Shown one piece after another: positions 56,037-64,000 of a DNA stretch of 64,000 bases. The position numbers and the translations under genes are program-made. Numbering within the stretch: position 1 is the first letter of the stretch; every line of letters begins with the position of its first letter. A model generated the notes under the pieces. That model saw only the letters and a list, made by a program, of their open reading frames with translations, ran no database searches and was not told the origin of the DNA. The stretch comes from Craterostigma plantagineum. Taxonomy: Eukaryota; Streptophyta; Magnoliopsida; Lamiales; Linderniaceae. The stretch is taken from contig JAPQWV010000333.1 of assembly GCA_027422505.1 (NCBI GenBank), positions 62,001 to 126,000 on the forward strand. Direction: 5' to 3'.

Positions 56037-58004
56037 ACGGGTTGTTAACAGGAGACATCAGTCGTCCTGGTTCATCATCAGAGGCTCCTACCCCGTTCGT
56101 GACGGAAGCACGCTTACATGCTGCTCTCTCCTCTGCACTATCACAGTTCGAGGAACGTTTTATAGAGCGAGTCCACACTGCTTAGAGATTTTCCGACGAG
56201 ATACGGGGAAGGCACCAATCTCTGAGGTACAGCCGTCCGGACAAACCTCACGACCAAACCTCACACCCTCATAACCCATACTCACTGCCCCAACCATCCA
56301 GTCACCTATCCTCGTAAACGCATACACCATACCTCGCAGTGAGCTCCACGACATCATGCTAGCCCGACTAATCGGCCTTACCAATCGGAAGCCTCAAGAG
56401 GAAGATCTTTACAACCGTCTGGTGGATCGTCCTGACCCGCCTAAGCAACCATGCCGCGGCAAAAGCTCCCACTCCAAACGCCGACATGACGACCCTGACC
56501 ATCAGGATCGTCATGAGGGGGAGAAGAGGCTGTGAGTATCTACAAGCGGCCAAGGACAAGGCTCGGGCGTGGCACAGACAAGCACAGGAGCAGCTAAAAC
56601 CTCACAACCCACTACACAAATCCAAACCACCACCACGCACCCGCATCAAACCCATATTCTCGAACCAATCGAACCACCCACCTTCAACCTACGGACGCCT
56701 CCGCCCTTACCACTACCGACTTTCACAAGCCCCTTGCTTCCGGAAGAAGAAGCAAGTGCCGAAATGCTCGTAGCCTTAGCAGAAACACAAGGACCCTCAA
56801 GCTCAAATGCTGAAATGTCAAGACGTGGAGTCGACCCACATGAAGTACTGGATCGATACATCTTCGATGACTTGTGGTTGACCCACACCTTACCCTCCGA
56901 CATGGCTCAGAGAAGAGTTAAGGACGTTTGACATTATCTACGCCTAACTTTGGTCAATCTAGTATTAATAGAAGACGAAGAACTTCAGGAAGGTGAAGAT
57001 CATGACGAAATTCCCCCAAGGCTTCCAGAATTAATTGCTCGACGAGCGGACAGCCCTCTGAGACTAACTCCAGGGACCGTTGGAGTCGACACGCCATGAG
57101 AGAACATAAGAATAGAGATACCTTTCCTAGAAGAAGTTCGTCAGCGAATCTGGAGGTCACTGGACAAGGTTATGAAGTTGAACGAGTTCGAGCTTAGAGG
57201 CATCTCTCACTGGGAACAGCAGAGAATGATATCCTATCTTTGGATGCTAACCCAGAACGGACCTGATCGGAGACTGGAGATTCCAAAAAATCAGCTGAAA
57301 AGCCATTGCCCGATTGTCAGCTGATAGGAGTATACTACGCAAAAGGCGGTCTTCCAAATCCAATCTACATTATAGAGTGGATAGACAGGACTCGAGAAGA
57401 GGTTCATGAGAGCGATCTACCGTACCTTCCTGCCGATGAGATCTACTATCGCTACAAGCTGTATGCAGAGAAGTACAAGGATCCTCAAGGCTTTATCAAG
57501 AAGGAAGGGCTCGAGGGACTGTATAGATTCATGATGCGCTAAGTCAAGTACCATGCCGCACACGACCTTCAGATGTTTCTGGAGAGCAACATGAAGAAGG
57601 TCAACATGACCACTCCACATAACAAAGGACCTGAGGTCGAAGGGCTTCCCAACAATTATATCCACGTGAGCTCAGTCTTAGCAATCACCTACCACAATCC
57701 AATCGCTAACAAGAATAGGTTGAGCTGAAGACTGAGGTCCAAAAATTCTGTGATGGGACGCTCAAAGCAATCAGGAAGAATATCGAAAAAATGTTGGAAG
57801 AAATCAGCGAAGACACCATGCTTCTTCAACATCAGTTCGTGAGAGAGAAACTGCTTCGGCTAGAGCTACTTGAAGCTATCGAGGAGCGGTTAGAGTTGAT
57901 GAACACCATAAGGAACTACGAGCATGCACTGGGCTTGCGCAAGTCGTTCTACGCCAGACGAGGACAGATAGTGCAGAAGAGCAATCAATCACAAAGGGGG
58001 ATAA
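56037..58004 (+). pseudogene. Retroelement-borne ORF of unassigned function, copy B (5'-truncated)
   Basis: Parallels 11240-13163: ETFRRDTGKAP-like start, the proline-rich linker, LLPEEEASAEMLVALAETQ (56569-56931), YAKGGLPNPIYIIEWIDRTREE (57306-57542) and NTIRNYEHALGLRKSFYARRG (57791-58009). Copy A has the matching NGGLPTPTYVIERVDRTREE. The order and content are preserved while the DNA has diverged clearly, so the ORF was probably under constraint in active family members. It is broken here by stops and shifts and begins mid-ORF at the junction with the mariner sequence. Confidence 0.65.
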
Positions 58005-58355
58005 TGTAGAATATATGTTAGAGTTGTGCTTTGATTTATTAGCTGTCCTTGTAATTAGGGGCTTTTATTATATTTGTCCATAGGTTAGGACTAGATTGTT
58101 ATTTATACCAAGTGTGTTTGCTATAAATACAATTGTAAACATTGTGCTTAATAGAAAAAGTTTTAGAAGTTGATCCGAATGGATTGAGAATTGAATTCTA
58201 GAGAGAGAAACAACATACACTTTCTCACACTACAAAGTTCTCTCTCGTGTTCTTTATTAGAAGGTTTTCGATCGAAACTCAATCTCATCAATTCAAGTCG
58301 ATTACCTTAGAATTCCTGCCTAGGATCATATGAGTTGATAATCAGGGACCTAACA
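58005..58355 (+). repeat. 3' LTR of the non-pol retroelement, copy B
   Basis: Starts TGTAGAATATATG after an ACAAAGGGGGATAA tract (57991-58004) and ends GGGACCTAACA. It has TATA (CTATAAATAC near 58132) and aligns end to end with 13204-13595. Confidence 0.85.
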
Positions 58356-58610
58356 CACTCCAATTTCCCCGAATTAACTTCATTTCCTTCTTCGACAAAT
58401 ATTGGACGTGCCATTGCAGCTAAAAACATTACTTTTCCAATATAGTTCTTATTTTGGCTGGTCCACAGCAGTTCTCCGTCTTCTTGGTCATGTAGAACAA
58501 TTTTTCATCAATATGCACAATATTTTACATATCTTGAAATTTTGGTTCACGTGGAAGAATATTAGTATCTAACATAGATAGCTGCACAGCCCCCACGAAA
58601 ATTTCGAAAT
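58356..58610 (-). pseudogene. Mariner-like transposase, central part
   Basis: The minus strand reads VHIDEKLFYMTKKTE (first catalytic Asp in the HIDEKWF-type motif), then KVMFLAAMARP and EEGNEVNSGKI with a shift between. It joins in order with 56036 downward, showing that one mariner copy was split by the LTR element. Confidence 0.75.
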
Positions 58611-58679
58611 TTTTAGTACTATATGTGTAGTATATAGCTGAATAAGTACATATAGCTCTCTATATTGTAAATGTAAAAG

Positions 58680-58770
58680 AATGTCATGTAGCGTAATGGT
58701 GAGGTAGCTACACTTTATATCAATGGTGGGGGTTCGCATCCTCCCCAAGTGTTCTCTTATTCTTTTTAAT
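58680..58770 (+). repeat. SINE-like tRNA-derived repeat
   Basis: tgtagcgtaatggtgagg resembles an A box and GGGTTCGCATCCTCC at 58729-58743 a B box, followed by a T-rich tail (58762 onward). The layout is that of a tRNA-derived SINE head. No target duplication was identified. Confidence 0.5.
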
Positions 58771-59568
58771 TTTTTTTTTCGTTAGCGTTTTTTGTTCTTT
58801 TAGTTTTCTTTTTAGTCTTTGCGTTCTTTTAAATAATTTTTTTTCATGTTTTGTTATTAGTCTTTATTGTCCTTTTTTATTTTTTTCTTAGAATTTTTAT
58901 TCTTCTTAGTTATCAATTAGATTTTTATTTAATATCTAAATTAGTTCTCTTTTCACATTTTCTAGTTCCTTTCGTGGTAAATTTAAATTTGTATTATGCA
59001 CTAATAAAACAAAAACCAAGTAATGAAAGCTTTCCCTCAAATTTTACTTAAGAACCTTAATATGGTTAAAAGTCACTTGTTGAATAAGAAATACAATATG
59101 AAATAAAAAGGATCAAATAAATATTACAGTTGATATTCATAAGACATATATCTTGCGCTATTTTCTCCATTATTTTCTTTATAGCATATTATTATTTAAT
59201 ATACTACGCTATATCAATATGAAGACATATTGTCAATATTCGAGCTTCATCAAGGTTATCATCGACCCGCCCCTGTGCGTTGGTTTTACGTCTGCCATTT
59301 GCGGCCCACAGGTCAAAAGTTTCTGGATCCGCCCCTGTGCGTTGGTTTTTTACGTACAAACACAAGGGCAATTGATCATCTAACATAGGTATTCTAACAC
59401 ATACCTCATGGCTCGTACTCTACAGGCAACTTAACATATAATCTTCATGTTGATTCCTCATAACAAACACAACATGAATGCCAACGAGTTAATTAAGTTC
59501 TTGATTACCACCTATAATTTACTCAAGATCTATAGACGACCTAATACGTCAATGCTAGAATACCTATA
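58771..59568. other. AT-rich, no gene seen
   Basis: T-rich tract, then low-complexity DNA. A 22-bp phrase (ccgcccctgtgcgttggttt) occurs twice at 59268-59289 and 59331-59352. Confidence 0.4.
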
Positions 59569-59912
59569 TGTTAGGTCCTTTTTATCCAACACGGATCAAA
59601 TCAAGTAGCAAATTAACGAAGATCAAGATCGAGAATTACCTTTTGGATTTATCGAGAGAAACTTCGGGAGGTAATTCTAACTTGGAGAGCAAGCTTCGTT
59701 CCACAATAAGCTCAATTTCGAGAAAATGAATTTACTTCAAATGAAATTATCACTCTAAAGCAAGCTTTAGAGTCACTATATATACCAACCATGTTGGTAT
59801 ATTTACATAAGTAGCTTATAATATGACTAATTACAATTAAGACCAAGGCTATTAAATATCAAAGCTAGACTAAGATAACTACATTAGATGGATACAATAA
59901 AATAGTCCAACA
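59569..59912 (-). repeat. 3' LTR of a minus-strand LTR element
   Basis: Bounded by TGTTAGGTCC and GTCCAACA, 344 bp, with TATATATACC near the middle. On the minus strand it is preceded by CAAAGGGGGAGAT (59913-59925), its polypurine tract. The other LTR lies outside the window. Confidence 0.82.
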
Positions 59913-59925
59913 ATCTCCCCCTTTG
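59913..59925 (-). promoter_or_regulatory. Polypurine tract (minus strand)
   Basis: Reads CAAAGGGGGAGAT on the minus strand directly before the LTR TG. Confidence 0.82.
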
Positions 59926-62744
59926 TATTCTATTTCCAATATAGTGCGGGTTATTTTCGTCTTGCTATCGGAAAGAGTCCTTGAGTCCTCGAAATGTCCT
60001 CTTTACTTCAAGCTCACCTGGTCTTCTGGGCATCGGCTTTTTCTCACATCTTCCTTCGAAGTTCTTCTCGCAAATGCCACATAAGATGTACGAAGTCGTA
60101 TTGCCGGATTTTGGAAAGTCTGCATCTCTCCCGTTGAAAGCGCACGAAACTCCCCTATTTGGGTCAACCTTGTGTTGAGATTGGGAAGTCCGATTTGAAG
60201 TTTGGAGAGGTGAACACGGTTGGCAACTTCGATCGTTGCTGCAGTGGACACGGTTGGCAACTTCGGTCCTTGATGCAGCGGACACAGTTGGCAACTTCGG
60301 TCGTTGATGATGCTTGAATCACGTGTCGTTCGGTCGAGGAGAGGGCTCGGGTTTAGCCATCTTCTCCGTTTCGCCAGATTCGTCTTCTCCGAATGGAAGT
60401 TGTCTGGTTCGGCCTCGAAGAAGCGTCTCTAGTTCCTGAAGAAGGTAGGCCGTCTCTTTCTTTGATTGTTTTAAGTTGTACTGAGCCTCCTTTTAATGTG
60501 GCATTGTGAGAGAGCCCGACTTCAGAGTGGTACGCGCGGCGGAATTTGGTGGGTGGACCGACAGGTTTCAGACTTGTTTTTCATTTGCTAAATCTTCGAG
60601 GGTAAGCTCTGAGAAGTGGTTGGAGGATCTTCTTGAAATGCATCCACTTCATATACCTGAAAATCATTAAAAGGCTCCCCCAAGGATTTAGTCGTTTATG
60701 CTTTTTCATACTAAATGAGAGTAGTGAGTCAAGAGTAACCATAACCGTTAAAGTTAAATGTAGACATGAATTACAAAAGAAAAAATAATTATTCCCCCTT
60801 AAGTGCATATTACTCCCCTTCAGATAATGCTCAACAGATATTTACTAAAGGTGTAATTTCAAAATAATAAAAGTAATTTTTCATTCAACCCCTTAATTCA
60901 TGTTTTCTCACCCTAAGAAACTTGACTCCGCCTCAAAAAGTTCGCATATTTTAACAATTTCGGAAAGATATACATATTCACCACGATATGCATATGAGAA
61001 TATAACACATATGACACAACGAGTAGAAACGCATATAATCATTTCAGCATGTATGCATGAACTCCTAAGCACGCATATGAAAATTTGCGTAACCATATAA
61101 GCAAGAAATATTTCGCTTTTAAACAAGTCTGTGCCAATGCATGTGCAAATGCATTTGAAAATGTGCGAAAATTTTCATGTATAAGAAAAATTCGAGTAAA
61201 ATAATTGCAAAAATACAAGAAAAAAATGCATGATAAATATGCAAAGAAAAATAACGTAAAGAAAAATTCGAAATAATACTATACGATTTTTTTATTTTTT
61301 ATATTTATTATATTATTTTTTTGTTTTATTTTGGCGTCAGAATATATCACTTTGATCATTTTCACGCAAATATTTCACATGACACATAGAATAATAATTT
61401 ACCGTCTAGATGTCGTCAAACTAAAGTCCTAAGTTCATAGAGTGATCCATTTCGACAACTCTCACGAGGTTCGCTCTAGCGCTCAATTATTTTTATCACG
61501 GCATTTATATACCAGATATATCACTCATGTCAACACAAGCAAAATTATATCAATTAACCTGCTATCAAGATGCTTTTAATCATTTCACCGAGCGAGAGAC
61601 CGTCGATTTGGAATCAAAGGGACTTTTGAGGGATTTAGTATTTTGGTTCTGACTTAGAAGGGAAGGAAAATATTTAGAAATCGTGGACTAAATATCTTTT
61701 TCCTTTTCTTCGTCTTCCTCTTCACCGGCATTTTCTTTTTCATCCTTTAATTTTTTCGCATTATTCTACACTTGCTCAAGCTGAAGCTCCGCTTCTCTAC
61801 GAGGCTGAGAGATTATATAAGGCGAAGTTCTTCTTCTTGATTCCCGGGCCGATACCGTGCTCCTCTTCGTTTAATCCCTAGAGAGGTTTCAATGATTATC
61901 GATTTGGAGAAGTTCACAATTATGGAATTCGAACCAAAGCTGTGCTCCTCTTCTCGTTAACTCTATATAAGACCGAATTATCGTTGGACAAGTTCACTTC
62001 GCGGTGCTCCTCTCTCCAGCCGTTCAGACTAGTGTACCATATTATCAAAGGGGAAGGTCACATCAAGATCCATGCCTCTCTTCTTATGATTTCAGAAAGA
62101 TTTCGATAATTGAGAGGACAGGTTGGACTGCTTTTTGTGCGTTCAGCATTCCTCGTGTGCGTTTTCCACCTCCTTTTGTCATCATTTTCTTCTTTTTCTT
62201 TCGTCGCTTTTTTCTCCCCCTCCTTTTCTCGTTTATGCAACCCTGCAACCCTCCAAAATTTATGAATCACGGTTGAATGCTTGATCGGGATATAAATGAC
62301 GAAAGGATATCGGAGAAGGCTCAAAAGAGATGACTAGAGGAATAATTTCAAGGATGATAATTTGATTTTGGCCAAGTGAGGAATATCCTACGTGCCACTA
62401 GTCATTTTCCTAACAATCTAACGCAAGGCGAGTATGAGGCCAAGAAATACAAGTTAAGACAAGCATTTGATGTGTGACTCGCTCAAGGTCAAGAAAAAAT
62501 AATAAGGCTCAATATCTCACATATGTCCAGTGGAATAAGCTAGTGACCTTTAGACAAAAGAATGCGACTAGACAGACAATATTAAGCGAATAACCAATCA
62601 TATATCAAGGAAAGAATTTTGTGAACAAATCAAAGTAGATTGAGTCATCGTCATTCCCCATTTTTTCGTTGTTTTTGTTTGTGTTTAATTTGTTTTTCAA
62701 AACAATGCATGAAAAGGAAAAAAAACTTCTTTTTGTCGTGTTAT

Positions 62745-62775
<31 letters not shown>

Positions 62776-63154
62776 TAGAGTTAAATGCGGAAAAATGCAT
62801 GATAGATTTTTTTTTTATATAAAATTTGGTATTTAACATTTCAGCTCAGATGCATAATGTACCAAATTGTAATCCCTAGAGAACTAATAGTGACTCATCC
62901 TTTTAGCACTTAAATGAAATGTGTAAGGAATTTCGTCACCTAGTTTGTCGCTTAGGTAGGGAATTGTCGTAGTTGCTCTGGCGCTCGCCCTTGATCATGT
63001 ATGTGGAGCATTTATCATCGGAGTACCATACATGAGGGAAATATACAAAACTATCGTGACATTGGTACCCATTGTAATGTGGGTCCTCCCTTATAAGTAG
63101 ATAACGATTTAAGCATAAAAGGTGTCAAATTTAAATTTTGTCCTAAATCATCCA
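59926..63154 (-). mobile_element. Interior of the minus-strand LTR element, decayed
   Basis: Mostly unrecognisable. It contains a 35-bp triple repeat (60207-60310) and, at 61850-62030, three imperfect copies of a segment around gtgctcctcttc. No complete pol domain was found. Short frames (60581-60808, 62004-62276) lack domain support. A TA microsatellite lies at 62743-62771. Confidence 0.5.
60207..60310. repeat. 35-bp tandem repeat, 3 units
   Basis: Units contain gacacggttggcaacttcgg and end tgatgcagcg; they differ at a few positions. Confidence 0.85.
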
Positions 63155-63433
63155 TTAATGAACCTTTAGGTACCCAATTTGTTTGGGATTACCTAAATTT
63201 CGTGCAGAAACAGGAATCGATGTGGGAGCCATTTGACACGGATAAGACGTTTCCGCTCGGGTGAAAGTGTGTTTGGGAGAAGATTTAAAAATTTTCTCCG
63301 AGACCAAGCGCATAAGATGTTTCTTTGAATAAACCTTGACCGGATATTGCATGTAGGAATACGAGCTTATAGAATTATAAGCATCTATCTCACACAAATC
63401 GTATTTCCTATGGTTAGAATTCACACCTTTCAC
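63155..63433 (-). pseudogene. Retroelement gag-linker fragment
   Basis: 92 codons with a basic character (MAPTSIPVSARNLGNPKQIGYLKVH at its end), similar in style to the basic linker after the second knuckle in Sirevirus-like gag-pol. Weak evidence. Confidence 0.35.
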
Positions 63434-63644
63434 ATTGGAATGAGAATAGGAATTTCGAAAAAGTTTTCAAGTCTAGGCTTTATAAATGCAAAATTCGTAG
63501 AAATCACATGAAGCACACGAGCTAGAACTTGAATATTTTCGTGAAAAATTTTCTATTAGGGATCGGGAGAGGAAGGCTTTTGGTCTTTATCATTCCGTTT
63601 TGGAGATTTTCCGTTCTCCCATTTCCGTGGGACTTGTTCCTCAA

Positions 63645-63884
63645 CTATAGAAAGGCGAGACTTTTACTTTGAATTTCAACTTTGGTCAAAATTGACGTAG
63701 AATTAGTTAAAGTCGTCCCGATGGTAGGAACGAAATCATCCGTTTGCGTCCCTTTATCGTGTTTTGAAATCGAGGAGGCTTTGCGATTAGATATCTCCGT
63801 TAAAAATTTTTGCTTTTCCGCTTGAAAACCTACTCTTTCCGATTCCATGGTTGCGTTCAATTTGGAAATTTTATTAGCAACCAT
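63645..63884 (-). pseudogene. Retroelement gag coiled-coil fragment
   Basis: 79 codons, with a heptad-like ANKISKLNATMESERVGFQAEKQKFLTE start and then KGTQTDDF. It looks like the coiled-coil tail of a Sirevirus-type gag. It lies upstream (in minus sense) of the linker fragment, as expected for one element. Confidence 0.4.
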
Positions 63885-64000
63885 CGGAATTTCTCCGTCT
63901 GACGCTGAAAAGGAATTTTGGTCAACTAGCTTCGCAATAATTTTCGTTAAAGGGATAACTCTAGTGTACCAGTTATTGCGATATTTTAGGATAATCTCAT

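Noticed and set aside
58680..58770. tRNA gene
   Set aside because: No cloverleaf with a defensible anticodon stem; the B box is imperfect and a T-rich tail follows, so it is treated as SINE-like.

Overview
The window looks like nuclear DNA of a dicot plant, probably an asterid. It has an intron-rich PP2A gene with plant-type exons, a plant nsLTP gene, and many plant transposon families (Sirevirus/copia, gypsy, CACTA, MULE, hAT, Helitron, mariner, LINE). The retroelement ORF at 9.7-13.2 kb resembles, from memory, a protein family very abundant in Asteraceae repeats. I cannot name the species. Only two genes look like host genes: a non-specific lipid-transfer protein (present twice) and a PP2A catalytic subunit. 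Almost everything else is transposon, mostly nested and decayed.

Layout. (1) 1-7735 and 15749-23490 are near-identical copies about 15.75 kb apart. Each holds the nsLTP gene (- strand), a retroposed ORF1-only LINE-like unit with target duplications, and the front of a Sirevirus-like copia element. The second copy continues into a complete element (19642-26270, LTRs of about 880 bp, TSD AGTTG) whose integrase and most of whose RT are deleted in frame. The first copy breaks off at about 7735. (2) 7736-15748 lies between the copies: a motif-rich AT region, a non-pol retroelement ORF with its 3' LTR, the Ulp1-protease end of a CACTA element and a gypsy gag scrap. (3) 26681-27365 is a non-autonomous hAT element. 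(4) 27566-31292 (-) is an 11-exon PP2A catalytic-subunit gene with two coding lesions. (5) 31617-36661 is a decayed MULE with recognisable TIRs; it encodes FAR1, MULE-transposase, SWIM and OTU domains and is split by a solo LTR carrying a decamer array. (6) 37286-38711 holds a second hAT element with an embedded tRNA-like segment, then a small Helitron. (7) 38712-48997 is an old gypsy-LTR landscape into which a young element with 3.1 kb LTRs and only 350 bp of interior (40718-47271, TSD AATTT) has inserted. (8) 49015-54660 (-) is a copia element nested inside an older copia element (TSD CCATC). (9) 55530-58610 is a mariner-like transposase (-) split by a second copy of the non-pol retroelement with its 3' LTR. 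(10) 59569-64000 is the 3' LTR and interior of another minus-strand LTR element that runs off the window.

The genes do not form a pathway. The main points of interest are the giant-LTR/minimal-interior element, the in-frame integrase/RT deletion in the Sirevirus, the LTR elements carrying one unassigned ORF, the ORF1-only retroposon, the OTU-fused MULE, and the duplicated block, whose complementary single-base frameshifts may reflect assembly or consensus error.
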